64,000 nt of DNA from Flavobacterium fryxellicola. Its GTDB lineage: Bacteria > Bacteroidota > Bacteroidia > Flavobacteriales > Flavobacteriaceae. The position numbers and the translations under genes are program-made. The DNA lies in the NCBI RefSeq assembly GCF_900143245.1, contig NZ_FRDK01000001.1, positions 496,001-560,000 on the forward strand, in the 5' to 3' direction. The notes below the pieces were generated by a model. It was not told the origin of the DNA. It saw only the letters and a program-made list of their open reading frames with translations, and searched no databases. Shown one piece after another: positions 27,111 to 36,685 of the stretch. The stretch's first letter is position 1. Every line of letters begins with the position of its first letter.

Positions 27111-27770
27111 ATGAAATTAACTCAAGAACAAATAATATTTATAGATTCGATTTTAATTTTGAACGGTATTAAATTCGATGATATAAAATTGGAGATGATG
27201 GATCATATTGCTTCAGAAATAGAAATTTTAATGGATGAAAATGAACTTTCATTTGATGAAAATTTTAAACTTGTTTTAGAAAAATGGTCCGAAGAATTGC
27301 AACCTTCTAGCTCTTTTTTTACAGGAATTAACGTAAGCTATCCAAAGATTATTTTAGAGAAAAAGCTTGTGCTTGTAAAGAAACAAATGTTGTTTGGTTT
27401 TTTATCAAGTATAGTAGCTTTATTAGTTTTTATGAGTCTAACTGAATTTTTTGATGCCAAAATAATTACAAATAATTTTCAAGTTGGGGCTCGTTATGTA
27501 TTTGTCATTGGATATTTACTTCTGATTTTTAATACAATAAGGATTTGGAGATCTAAATTAAACACTTCATTTTATATGAATCATAAATCTAGATTGACGG
27601 TATACATATCTATGATTTATCCTTTTTGTTTTATAAACACCACGCCAACGCTGTTACATAATCAGGTTTTATTCGTTGTATTAAGCACTTTTATGCTTTT
27701 TCATTTGTTATTTAGCTCACAACTGGCTCTGAAACATTTTCAATTTGAAAAAAAATTATCAAATAGTTAA
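27111..27770 (+). CDS. Paralogous membrane protein, array copy 1
   Basis: A 219-residue protein starting MKLTQEQI with a ~75-residue acidic cytosolic domain (LEMMDHIASEIEILMDENELSFDENF) followed by about four to five membrane helices. The same plan repeats in the next genes. The D-H pair in the (E/D)xxDH motif is invariant among copies. I do not recognise a named family. The gene begins 10 bp after PadR, so it is likely under its control. Confidence 0.8.
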   Translation: MKLTQEQIIFIDSILILNGIKFDDIKLEMMDHIASEIEILMDENELSFDENFKLVLEKWSEELQPSSSFFTGINVSYPKIILEKKLVLVKKQMLFGFLSSIVALLVFMSLTEFFDAKIITNNFQVGARYVFVIGYLLLIFNTIRIWRSKLNTSFYMNHKSRLTVYISMIYPFCFINTTPTLLHNQVLFVVLSTFMLFHLLFSSQLALKHFQFEKKLSNS

Positions 27771-27772
27771 GG

Positions 27773-28438
27773 ATGAAATTAACTCAAGAACAAATAACGC
27801 AAATAGAAGAAACTTTAGTTTTAAACGGTCTTAATTATGACGATTTAAAACTGGAAGTTACGGATCATATGGCCTCAGAAATAGAAATTCTAATGGATGA
27901 AAACGACCTTTCATTTGAAGAAAACGCACGAATGGTTTTTGAAAAATGGAAGCCACAATTACAGCCTTCTTTTTCATTTTTAATTGGTTTTACGAATCCT
28001 AAAATAATGACTTCCAAATGTCATGAATTAGTAAAAAAGCAGTTGTTAATTGTAATTTCTGTAGCTGCTTTGATTGCAAGTTCAGTACTGATATTAGTAA
28101 GAAATTCAAGTTTTATAACCGTTCCCACCAACATTGAACAAGTTTTTAAATCTTTTATTCTTGTCGAATTTTGCTTGGTTATTTTAGTTTGGGCTTTAAT
28201 TTGGAAATCAAAGAGACAAACAACGTACAGTTATTTGATGAAGAAGAAAAGCGCTGGTCTGATCATTTTTCTTCTATTGCTAGGAATTGGCGGATTTCCA
28301 ATTCGTTTGAACCATCCAGACACGAAAATTGCTTTTGTATCTATTTTTTTTGCAATAATTTACGTTTTATTAGCGGGATTTTATTTGCAATTGGCGCAGA
28401 AACACTTTCAATTTGAAAAAAAACTATTCAATACGTAA
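27773..28438 (+). CDS. Paralogous membrane protein, array copy 2
   Basis: A 221-residue protein, closest to copy 1: the N-terminal stretches MKLTQEQI and DHMASEIEILMDENDLSFEENA are nearly the same, and both end ALKHFQFEKKL or AQKHFQFEKKL. It has about four helices after residue 85. It starts 2 bp after copy 1. Copies 1 and 2 clearly arose by a recent tandem duplication. Confidence 0.8.
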   Translation: MKLTQEQITQIEETLVLNGLNYDDLKLEVTDHMASEIEILMDENDLSFEENARMVFEKWKPQLQPSFSFLIGFTNPKIMTSKCHELVKKQLLIVISVAALIASSVLILVRNSSFITVPTNIEQVFKSFILVEFCLVILVWALIWKSKRQTTYSYLMKKKSAGLIIFLLLLGIGGFPIRLNHPDTKIAFVSIFFAIIYVLLAGFYLQLAQKHFQFEKKLFNT

Positions 28439-28440
28439 GC

Positions 28441-29112
28441 ATGAAATTAACTCAAGAACAAACCGATTATATTTTTAACTACGTTGCTTCATTTGATATT
28501 AAATGGTATGAATTGCAAGTAGAAATTACGGACCACATGGTTTCTAGAATGGAAGGAATTTGGGAAAAAGATCCAGAGCTTACTTTTCACCAAGTTAAAC
28601 AATATGCTGAGAATGAATTTGGACGTAATGGTTTTAAAGCTATGGAGGAGCAAAGAAAACGTATTTTACAAAAAGAATACAATAGAAGTCAACGAAAAAT
28701 GGTATCTCAGTTTTTAAAATTTCCTAAAATTATAGGAAGTATTTTGTTGGGATTTCTAGCTTATCAAGGTTCTTTTTTATTCGAAAATCTTAATACATAT
28801 ATTTTAGTTTTGTTTGCATTACTGTTTTTATTTATAATTCCGGGTTTTTACCAGTGGATTAAGAATCGCAAGATTCAAGGCAAACGTTTTTTAGCAGTAA
28901 ATTATCCTTCCTTGACTTTAACAAGTTTATTGCTATTCCCTCAATTAGGAATGAACTTAACTAGTGTTTTTAAAGAGGAAATCGCAAAGAATCATCTATT
29001 ACTAATACCATTTATTTTTCTATGGGTTTTTGGAGTTCTATTTTGTGTCACAGGAATACATCTCGACACAAAAAATGTATCGAAAATCAAAAAACAATAC
29101 CAACTTTCATAA
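28441..29112 (+). CDS. Paralogous membrane protein, array copy 3
   Basis: A 223-residue paralogue with the WYELQVEITDHMVSRME motif near residue 20-36 and four to five membrane segments. It differs from copies 1 and 2 by a longer linker (RNGFKAMEEQRKRILQKEYNRSQRK) before the first helix and a basic tail (KKQYQLS). It starts 2 bp after copy 2. Confidence 0.8.
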   Translation: MKLTQEQTDYIFNYVASFDIKWYELQVEITDHMVSRMEGIWEKDPELTFHQVKQYAENEFGRNGFKAMEEQRKRILQKEYNRSQRKMVSQFLKFPKIIGSILLGFLAYQGSFLFENLNTYILVLFALLFLFIIPGFYQWIKNRKIQGKRFLAVNYPSLTLTSLLLFPQLGMNLTSVFKEEIAKNHLLLIPFIFLWVFGVLFCVTGIHLDTKNVSKIKKQYQLS

Positions 29113-29121
29113 AAGTATACA

Positions 29122-29793
29122 ATGAAACTAACTAGCCAACAAATAGAAATCATAACAAATTATATTGCTTCTCGCGAAATCAAGTGGTATGAATTGCAGG
29201 TTGAATTCACGGATCATGCAGTTTCGAGTGCGGAAGATTATTTTTCAGATGAAACGCAACTTAATGACCAACAGTTAATAGATTTTACAGGGAGTGAGTT
29301 AAGAAAGACAGGTTTTTTATTAATGGAAGAACAACGAATAAAAATCTTAAGAATGGAACATAAAAAAAAGCAATCTAAAATGGTTGTAGAATATTTTAAA
29401 TTACCAAAAATTCTTTTGAGTTTATTAGCGGTTTTTTTGGTTTATAAAGTTTCTTTCTACTTTGATGATGACGTATTTTATGTTAGACTATTGTTTGGAA
29501 TTTTACTCGGATTGTCAGTAATTTCAATTTTAAATTGGTACCGCTTTAGAAAGATAAACGAGAAACGATTTCTAGCTTTAGAAGCGGCTTATGTATTAAA
29601 TAATAGCACAATAATGCTTTGCATGTATGCAATAATGATGGCAGAAATTGTCCAAGAATGGATTGGAGATAGTCCAACGTTTATTCTTTCTTTTTGTTGC
29701 ATTTGGGTATTAGGTATTTTAGTTCAAATGTGCGGTAGGCACCTAACAAATATGTTGATTTTTGATATTAAGAGAAAATATCAATTAATCTAG
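29122..29793 (+). CDS. Paralogous membrane protein, array copy 4
   Basis: A 223-residue paralogue, closest to copy 3 (WYELQVEFTDHAVSSAED; linker RKTGFLLMEEQRIKIL; tail IKRKYQLI). It starts 9 bp after copy 3. The reading frame continues open past its stop into the truncated copy 5. Confidence 0.8.
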   Translation: MKLTSQQIEIITNYIASREIKWYELQVEFTDHAVSSAEDYFSDETQLNDQQLIDFTGSELRKTGFLLMEEQRIKILRMEHKKKQSKMVVEYFKLPKILLSLLAVFLVYKVSFYFDDDVFYVRLLFGILLGLSVISILNWYRFRKINEKRFLALEAAYVLNNSTIMLCMYAIMMAEIVQEWIGDSPTFILSFCCIWVLGILVQMCGRHLTNMLIFDIKRKYQLI

Positions 29794-30117
29794 AATTTTA
29801 ATTATTTTATAACAACACTTGTAGCGATTTTTGTAGTAGGTTTATTGCAGTTACTTCCTTTTAGAAAACTAATAAAAAGAGAAGGGCTTTTTATTTTGAA
29901 AACCCAATCAATCTTTTTGTATTTTAACCTGTTGATGGTAGGCATGCATATAAATAATGCTTTGGCAATTATGGGTAAAGACGTGATAGATTTCCAAAAT
30001 GTATTTATCAGAATCTTTATGGCTACTGTATTCACTTGCACGTTAATGACCTACTTCATATTTATGAAAATGCGAAAAACAACCCTCCTTGAACTTAAAC
30101 AACAAATTTTTGCCTAA
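29794..30117 (+). pseudogene. Truncated membrane paralogue, array copy 5 (N-terminal domain missing)
   Basis: From 29794 a 107-codon frame is open in the same phase as copy 4 (ITTLVAIFVVGLLQLLPFRKL ... MRKTTLLELKQQIFA). It has two to three hydrophobic helices and a basic end like the other copies, but no MKLT start or DH domain and no ATG near its beginning. The simplest reading is a remnant whose 5' two thirds were deleted. A short protein from the TTG at 29845 cannot be excluded. Confidence 0.6.
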
Positions 30118-30118
30118 C

Positions 30119-30826
30119 ATGAAACTAACCGCTTCACAAATTGACCAACTTTTTACTTTCACCCGCCAGCATTACGTGGAATGGTATGATTTGCAATCAG
30201 AATTGGTGGATCATTTAGCAAATGCTATTGAAACGCAATGGCAAGAAAATCCCAAGCTCATTTTTGACGAGGCTTTAAATCGAGAATTCAAAAAATTTGG
30301 TGTCTTTGGCTTTATGGATGTGGTCGAAAAGCGACAAGCCGTTTTGTGTAAAAAATACAACGGTTTGGTTTGGCAACATTTTAAAATTTTTTTTGGCATT
30401 CCAAAAATTGTATTGACAATCGCCATGATGCTAGTTTTGTACAGTATTCTAAAAGTAAGCACTTACAGCGAATGGATTGTTATAAGCCTATACTTTATTT
30501 TAATAGGTTTTACGTTTTACGAACTTTTCAAAAACAATAGAATCAGAAAAAGAAAAAAGCAAACCCAAGAAAAAAGATGGCTTTTTGAAGAAATAATAAA
30601 TCAATATGGCGGTTTTTCAGGGGTTGTTATTTTTCAGTTTAATATTTTCGTCCAAATATTTAATCATTCCGAAAAGTATTTAAGCAATGATTATTGGATG
30701 ATGGGATTGAGTTTCTTTTCAGTGGTGGTCATCTTAGTGCTTTTTATCATTTTTAAAATCATTCCAGCCAAAGCCGAGGAATATCTACAAACAACTTATC
30801 CAGAATATAAAGTAGTAAAACTGTAA
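30119..30826 (+). CDS. Paralogous membrane protein, array copy 6
   Basis: A 235-residue paralogue: MKLTASQIDQLFTF, then EWYDLQSELVDHLANAIE, the FGVFGFMDVVEKRQAVL linker and four to five helices. ATG 30119 restores the MKLT start shared with copies 1-4. It is the last array member before the ABC permease gene at 30875 and probably belongs to the same PadR-controlled unit. Confidence 0.8.
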   Translation: MKLTASQIDQLFTFTRQHYVEWYDLQSELVDHLANAIETQWQENPKLIFDEALNREFKKFGVFGFMDVVEKRQAVLCKKYNGLVWQHFKIFFGIPKIVLTIAMMLVLYSILKVSTYSEWIVISLYFILIGFTFYELFKNNRIRKRKKQTQEKRWLFEEIINQYGGFSGVVIFQFNIFVQIFNHSEKYLSNDYWMMGLSFFSVVVILVLFIIFKIIPAKAEEYLQTTYPEYKVVKL

Positions 30827-30874
30827 CGTTTTCCTACTTTCAGTTACTTACTATTAAACCAAAATAACCAAACT

Positions 30875-32344
30875 ATGATTCAAAAATTTCTTTATCTCGA
30901 ATGGAAAGCATTTATAAGATCGGCTTCTTTCGCTACGAATTTGGCTCTAAAAATCCTGATGGGTTTTGTTGCTGCTTATTTCATTCTGATTTTCTTAGCA
31001 TTGGGAGTATTAACTTTTTACATCCTGAAAAAAGAAAATTTCGACCCCATTGTTACCGTAAATAAATTCTTGATTTACTATATATTAATCGATTTAGTCA
31101 TCCGATTGCTGCTGCAAAAAATCCCGGTGATGAACATTCGCCCAATGCTAGTTTTCCCAATCAAAAAATCGACAATTGTGCATTTCTCTTTGGGGAAAAC
31201 TATTTTGTCTTTTTTTAATTTAGTGCATGGTTTTTTCCTAATTCCATTTTGTGTTGTACTAATCATTGAAGGCTACGATGCGTTGTCAGTAGTACTTTGG
31301 TTTACAGCCGTGTATTCGTTGTTGTACTGTAATAATTTCATTAATATTATACTGAGTAATAAAGATAATTTATTTGCCATTTTCTTAGGAATAGTAGCCG
31401 TTCTAGGTGGATTACAGTATTATGGCTTATTTAACATCACGGATTATACCGCTCCATTTTTCAATGCAATTTTCAACACCTATTGGGCTTTTGCTATTCC
31501 GATACTCGTTTTATTTGCTTTCTATTATGTTACTTTCCACTATTTCAAAAACAATTTATACTTAGATGCGGGCTTGTCTAACAAACACGATATTGCAACA
31601 ACAGAGGATTTGACTTGGTTGAACCAATTTGGAACTATAGGAACCTTCCTTAAAAATGATATTAAATTAATCAAAAGAAACAAACGTTCTAAAACTACAG
31701 TAGGATTAAGTGTTATGTTTTTATTTTATGGCTTTTTGTTCTTTACTAATGGGATCGCAATGTACAACAATCCAGTAATGCACATCTTTGCTGGTATTTT
31801 TGTCTCCGGTGGATTCTTAATCACTTTTGGGCAGTTTGTACCGAGTTGGGACAGTGCCTATTACCAGCTGATGATGACACAAAACATTCCGTACAAAGGC
31901 TACTTGAGTTCGAAGTGGTGGCTGATGGTAATTGCTACGGTAATTACAACAACGATTGCGTCTTTCTATCTTTATTTTGGCGTGCAGGTGTATTTAACCA
32001 TTGTTGTAGGGGCTCTTTATAATATTGGTGTCAATTCACATTTGGTTTTATTAGGTGGAGCATATACTAAAACACCTATCGATTTGAGTTCTGGAAAAGG
32101 TGCTTTTGGAGACAAAAAAGCCTTTAATATCAAAACCATGCTAATATCAATTCCGCAATTGTCCTTGCCTGTTTTGTTGTATTGGCTAGGTTCTAAATAT
32201 GGGAATCCTACTGTTGGACTAGCCTTAGTGGCTTCGGCGGGAGTAATTGGTTTTGCATTCAAAGAGAAAGCGTTCTCCGTAATTGAAAAAATATATAAAT
32301 CAGAGAAATACGCGACCATTGCCGCCTACAAGCAAAAAGGATAA
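30875..32344 (+). CDS. ABC transporter permease (DUF5687-like)
   Basis: A 489-residue protein with roughly 11-12 hydrophobic helices. MIQKFLYLEWKAFIRSASFA at the start and the long polar loop TTEDLTWLNQFGTIGTFLKNDIKLIKRNKRSK before a second helix bundle match the DUF5687/ABC-2-like permeases of Bacteroidota. The ATPase gene follows after 195 bp. Substrate unknown; export is likely, since no binding protein is nearby. Confidence 0.82.
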   Translation: MIQKFLYLEWKAFIRSASFATNLALKILMGFVAAYFILIFLALGVLTFYILKKENFDPIVTVNKFLIYYILIDLVIRLLLQKIPVMNIRPMLVFPIKKSTIVHFSLGKTILSFFNLVHGFFLIPFCVVLIIEGYDALSVVLWFTAVYSLLYCNNFINIILSNKDNLFAIFLGIVAVLGGLQYYGLFNITDYTAPFFNAIFNTYWAFAIPILVLFAFYYVTFHYFKNNLYLDAGLSNKHDIATTEDLTWLNQFGTIGTFLKNDIKLIKRNKRSKTTVGLSVMFLFYGFLFFTNGIAMYNNPVMHIFAGIFVSGGFLITFGQFVPSWDSAYYQLMMTQNIPYKGYLSSKWWLMVIATVITTTIASFYLYFGVQVYLTIVVGALYNIGVNSHLVLLGGAYTKTPIDLSSGKGAFGDKKAFNIKTMLISIPQLSLPVLLYWLGSKYGNPTVGLALVASAGVIGFAFKEKAFSVIEKIYKSEKYATIAAYKQKG

Positions 32345-32539
32345 GTAGCAGTGGGGTAACCGGCAAGGCTAACACTGACAACAATTTTTAGACTTAAAAA
32401 ACTGGAACTATTAAGTCATTAAGGTTCAATACCCCTTGATTTTTCTTAAAACAGTACTGGTTTAAAAAATGGTTTCAAATTTTTTTAAACTTAAGCACTA
32501 AGTAACCAATAACCAATTAAACGAATAATCTTTTCAAAC

Positions 32540-33235
32540 ATGATCAAAGTAAACAACCTTTCGAAAACATACAACGGAACAACCGTATTAAAAATAGATA
32601 CTTTAGAAATAAAAAAAGGCGAAAGCTTTGGATTAGTAGGTAATAACGGCGCCGGAAAAACTACTTTTTTTAGCCTTTTATTGGATTTAATCCAGCCTTC
32701 CACAGGAAATATTGTCAACCAGGGCGTACAAGTAAATACCAGCGAAGGTTGGAAACCTTTCACTGCGTCTTTCCTAGATGAGAGTTTCCTGATAGGCTAC
32801 TTGACTCCCGAAGAATATTTTTACTTCATAGGTGATTTACGCGGACAAAACAAAGCCGATGTCGATGCATTATTAGCCACACACGAAGAATTTTTTAATG
32901 GTGAGATCCTGAAAAACAAGAAATATTTACGTGATTTATCTAAGGGAAACCAAAAGAAAGTGGGAATTATTGCCACACTGATAGGAAATCCCGAAGTAAT
33001 CATTCTAGATGAACCCTTTGCAAATCTAGACCCAACTACCCAATTTCGTTTAAAGAAAATAATCAAAGACCTAGCCGATAATCCAGAGGTGACCGTACTA
33101 GTTTCCAGCCACGATTTGCAGCACACCGTTGAGGTAAGCGATAGGATTGTTGCCATGCACAAAGGCGAAGTCGTTAAGGATATTCAAACATCACCAGAAA
33201 CATTAAAGGAATTAGAATTGTTTTTTGCCGTTTAA
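32540..33235 (+). CDS. ABC transporter ATP-binding protein
   Basis: A 231-residue ATPase. Walker A GNNGAGKTT (residues 34-42), signature LSKGNQKKVGI, Walker B VIILDEPFANLDP and the switch SSHDL are all intact. It is the short, single-domain type used by ABC-2-like exporters and pairs with the DUF5687-like permease upstream. Confidence 0.95.
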   Translation: MIKVNNLSKTYNGTTVLKIDTLEIKKGESFGLVGNNGAGKTTFFSLLLDLIQPSTGNIVNQGVQVNTSEGWKPFTASFLDESFLIGYLTPEEYFYFIGDLRGQNKADVDALLATHEEFFNGEILKNKKYLRDLSKGNQKKVGIIATLIGNPEVIILDEPFANLDPTTQFRLKKIIKDLADNPEVTVLVSSHDLQHTVEVSDRIVAMHKGEVVKDIQTSPETLKELELFFAV

Positions 33236-33324
33236 AAAAAAGTTAATTTAGACTGCTGATTCGCTGCTTTTAGTAATCATTTCAATCAAAAAAACAGCGG
33301 TTTTAAGCTACTGATTATTCCTTT

Positions 33325-33386
33325 TGTCACGCTGGAAGCGTCTCTAAACTCGAGAGTAACTTAATTGAGATGCTTACAGCATGACA
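33325..33386. repeat. Imperfect 20-bp inverted repeat
   Basis: The left arm TGTCACGCTGGAAGCGTCTC (33325-33344) pairs with the complement of GAGATGCTTACAGCATGACA (33367-33386) at 16 of 20 positions, around a 22-nt loop. It resembles a decayed mobile hairpin element. It lies in the 427-bp gap between the ABC ATPase and sprE. Confidence 0.6.
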
Positions 33387-33447
33387 AATTAATGGGAAAG
33401 GAATACTGTAAAACCTTTAAAATCCATTAGAAATTTAAGTTTTATTT

Positions 33448-33556
33448 GGGCGTGACCCTTCGTGAAAAACTTCGGGTCGGGCTGTACGCTGTATCTTTAT
33501 TTTCTTAAAGAAAGAAAATAAAGGATGCCGCTTCCATCCCTCACGCACGCGAAAGA
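33448..33556. repeat. Flavobacterial intergenic repeat (GGGTCGGGCT...CATCCCTCACGC type)
   Basis: The block beginning GGCGTGACCC and containing CTTCGGGTCGGGCTGTACGC, a TTTATTTTCTT / AAGAAAATAAA inverted repeat, and CTTCCATCCCTCACGC is familiar to me as a dispersed GC-rich repeat of Flavobacterium genomes. It carries no coding frame. It contrasts strongly in base composition with its AT-rich surroundings. Confidence 0.65.
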
Positions 33557-33662
33557 GTCAAATAAACCCGGATAATTTTCACGATGTCAAAAAGAAACGT
33601 ATTTTTACCAGTCAGTATACTAAAAAGCATATTTAAAAGTTAATTGATAAAAACGTTTCCCC

Positions 33663-36290
33663 TTGAAAATCAATATATTTAAAACATTACCCTTCTTGTT
33701 GTTTTTTGCTTTTTTGGTAGCTTGTTCTACTAAGAAAGATACTTTTTTGGCACGGAATTCTCATGCCTTGAGTACCAAGTATAACATTTTATACAATGGT
33801 AAAGTAGGCTTAGACAAAGGTGTTCAAACCTTAAAATCCAATGATGATGATGACTTCTGGCAACTTTTACCTCCAGAAAAAATGCAAATTGTAGAGGACT
33901 TCACCGCTACCACAAAACCAATAAATGCTGATTTTGAATTGGCTGAAACCAAAGCGACCAAAGCCATTCAGAAACACTCCATGAATATTGGAGGTAGAGA
34001 AAAAAACAGTCAAATCGATGAAGCGTATCTCATGCTTGGAAAAGCGAGATATTATGACCAACGGTTTGTGCCGGCTCTCGATGCATTCAATTACATTCTC
34101 TATAAATACCCCAACAGCAGCAAGATTTACGAAGCTAAAATATGGCGAGAAAAAACCAATATGCGTCTGGGAAATGATGCTTTAGTCATAAAAAACATTA
34201 GTAAATTATTAGAAGAGCACCAAGTGAAGAAACAGGTTTTTGCAGATGCAAACGCCCTTTTAGCGGCCTCTTTTTTAAACTTGGAAGAAAAGGATAGCGC
34301 CGTGGCCAAAATAAAAAAAGCCATCGCATTCACTAAAATAAATCAGGAAAGAGCGAGATACCGTTTTGTATTAGGACAATTGTATCAAGAGCTCGGGTAT
34401 AAAGACAGTGCTGTCGCAGCATACCAACAGGTAATTAATATGAACCGAAAAGCGGAGCGAAAATTTGTCATTCAAGCACATGCTAAAAAAGCGGAGTTGT
34501 TTGATTACCAAATTGGAGATACGATTTCTTTTGTAAAGACCTTTAATAAACTGATGCAAGACCGGGAAAATCGTCCCTACAAAGATTTGATTTTTCATCA
34601 AATGGCGGTGTACCATGACAAACAAAACAATTGGGAAACGGCAATGGATTTATACAACGCCTCCTTAAAAACGAATTCGAAAGACAGCTATCTAGTAGCC
34701 TCAAATTATAGAAATTTAGGAAACATGTATTTTAGAAACGCGAAATATCCGTCGGCGGCAAAATACTATGACAGTACTTTGGTCAAGCTAAATAAGAAAA
34801 CAAGAGAATTTGGTAAAATTCAAAAAATTAGAAGCAATCTCGATGAGGTGATTTTATACGAGGCATTGGCAAAGCGAAATGACAGTATTCTAAATGTAGT
34901 GGCAATGAATCCTGCTGACCGAATAGTCTATTATGAAAAGTACATTACTACACTGCAGAAAAAAGAAGAACTAAAAAGGCTCTTAGACGAAAAAAATAAA
35001 GCGATACAAGAAAATAGCGCGCGTAACAATGCACCATCTTCTATTGATCCCGTTTCTACTCAAGATCCGATAAGACCAAACCGCAAATCAACACTGACTC
35101 CACCTACAATGGCGTCTGTTAATTCGCAGGCTGCAGCGAGTACATTCTACTTTTATAATTTTACAACCGTAGCTTTTGGTAAATTAGAATTTAAAAAAAC
35201 ATGGGGAGACAGAGTTCTAAATGGCAATTGGAGACTTTCATCAGGAAATATAAATGCAGCAGTTGCTGATTCTTTGACCGCGGATAAGAACGGTACAGCA
35301 AAGGAATCGGCCAGCATCATAGTTGCAGAGCAGTACACCACGGATTATTATTTAAAACAACTTCCTACAAAGCAAGTAGAACGAGACAGTATTCATAAAG
35401 AACGCAATTTTGCCTACTATCAATTGGGGATTATTTACAAGGAAAAATTCAAGGAAAATGATTTGGCAATTGCCAAACTGGAATACCTATTGAAAAATAA
35501 TCCAGAGGAAAAACTGATTCTTCCTGCTATGTACAATTTGTACAAGTTATATCAAATCAGCGATACCAACAAAGCAGAGGCGATGAAAAACAGAATCGCA
35601 ACTCAATATTCAGATTCCCGCTATGCCCAAATTATAAATAACACCAATCCAAGTGCGATTTCAGCAATTGATTCGCCAGAAAGCGTCTATAACAAGTGGT
35701 ATAAACTGTTTCAACAAGAGCAATTTGTTTTGGTTTTAGAGAATTCCGATGCACTTATTGCTCAGTTTTCGGGCGAAGAGATAGGATCTAAATTTGAACT
35801 ACTCAAAGCTGCTGTAATAGGCAAACTAAAAGGGGTTACCGCTTACAAAAACGCGCTGCAAGTGGTTGCAGATAATTATCCAAATAGTGAAGAGGGGAAA
35901 AATGCCCTGTTGATATTGAATGATCAAATTCCGTTTTTAGAAAAAATGGAATTCGTTACAACAGATTCAAATAACTGGAAAATTTTATATCAAGTGGGTG
36001 CGCGCGATGCTAAAAATACCAAAGCGCTAGAAGAAAAAATTAAATTATTCCTGGCTAGTGAAAACCTGCAAAAAATGTATTATTCGTATGATATTTACAC
36101 GGATAAAGAAAATTTCATCACGATACATGGAATACAATCAAAGGGTTACGCAGCGGATATTGCATTGGTGTTAAATGAAAACATAAAATATAAAATTAGT
36201 GATGCTGCTATAGTAGTTTCTGGCGAAAACTATAAAGTAATCCAAATCAAGAAAAATCTTGAAACGTATTTGGCCTCTAAAAAGCAATAA
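33663..36290 (+). CDS. sprE: SprE/PorW-like TPR lipoprotein of gliding motility and type IX secretion
   Basis: An 875-residue lipoprotein (signal FLLFFAFLVAC, Cys21) with TPR-like helical repeats throughout (ARYYDQRFVPALDAFNYIL, GQLYQELGYKDSAVAAYQQV, GNMYFRNAKYPSAAKYYDS) and a C-terminal segment after about residue 760. Size, lipobox and repeat layout match SprE of Flavobacterium johnsoniae (PorW in Porphyromonas), an outer-membrane-associated factor needed for T9SS and gliding. No ATG precedes the signal peptide, so TTG 33663 is the start. A bactofilin gene follows after 2 bp. Confidence 0.85.
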   Translation: MKINIFKTLPFLLFFAFLVACSTKKDTFLARNSHALSTKYNILYNGKVGLDKGVQTLKSNDDDDFWQLLPPEKMQIVEDFTATTKPINADFELAETKATKAIQKHSMNIGGREKNSQIDEAYLMLGKARYYDQRFVPALDAFNYILYKYPNSSKIYEAKIWREKTNMRLGNDALVIKNISKLLEEHQVKKQVFADANALLAASFLNLEEKDSAVAKIKKAIAFTKINQERARYRFVLGQLYQELGYKDSAVAAYQQVINMNRKAERKFVIQAHAKKAELFDYQIGDTISFVKTFNKLMQDRENRPYKDLIFHQMAVYHDKQNNWETAMDLYNASLKTNSKDSYLVASNYRNLGNMYFRNAKYPSAAKYYDSTLVKLNKKTREFGKIQKIRSNLDEVILYEALAKRNDSILNVVAMNPADRIVYYEKYITTLQKKEELKRLLDEKNKAIQENSARNNAPSSIDPVSTQDPIRPNRKSTLTPPTMASVNSQAAASTFYFYNFTTVAFGKLEFKKTWGDRVLNGNWRLSSGNINAAVADSLTADKNGTAKESASIIVAEQYTTDYYLKQLPTKQVERDSIHKERNFAYYQLGIIYKEKFKENDLAIAKLEYLLKNNPEEKLILPAMYNLYKLYQISDTNKAEAMKNRIATQYSDSRYAQIINNTNPSAISAIDSPESVYNKWYKLFQQEQFVLVLENSDALIAQFSGEEIGSKFELLKAAVIGKLKGVTAYKNALQVVADNYPNSEEGKNALLILNDQIPFLEKMEFVTTDSNNWKILYQVGARDAKNTKALEEKIKLFLASENLQKMYYSYDIYTDKENFITIHGIQSKGYAADIALVLNENIKYKISDAAIVVSGENYKVIQIKKNLETYLASKKQ

Positions 36291-36292
36291 TT

Positions 36293-36685
36293 ATGTTTGA
36301 TAAAAAAAAGAAACCGTATACAGATCTATTGGGGAAAACCAACCGAATTGTAGAGGGAACAAAAATAAAAGGGGATATTATTTCAAAAGCTGATTTTAGG
36401 CTTGATGGAGAATTGATTGGCAATTTTGAAACGAGTGGTAAACTTGTTATAGGGCCAGCGGGAATTGTAACTGGAGATATAATTTGTAATAATGTGGATA
36501 TAGAAGGGAAGTTTAGTGGCATTGTTCAAGTCACAGAATTGCTTAATGTAAAAGCAACTGCTAGCGTAAAAGGCGAAGTTAAAGTAGGGAAATTATCAGT
36601 AGAGCCAGGCGCTGATTTTAGTGCAATCTGTGTTATGAGTACTACCGAGAAACAAACAATTGCAGTCGATGAGCAAAAACAATAA
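36293..36685 (+). CDS. Bactofilin (polymer-forming cytoskeletal protein)
   Basis: A 130-residue protein with the beta-helical bactofilin core (IVEGTKIKGDIISKADFRLDGELIGNFETSGKLVIGPAGIVTGDII), seen as a run of G-D-I/L repeats, and short disordered ends. Bactofilins form non-nucleotide filaments that place envelope machinery. It sits 2 bp after sprE and its end overlaps the AtpI-like gene by 17 bp, so sprE, the bactofilin and the ATPase accessory genes appear to be transcribed together. Confidence 0.93.
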   Translation: MFDKKKKPYTDLLGKTNRIVEGTKIKGDIISKADFRLDGELIGNFETSGKLVIGPAGIVTGDIICNNVDIEGKFSGIVQVTELLNVKATASVKGEVKVGKLSVEPGADFSAICVMSTTEKQTIAVDEQKQ

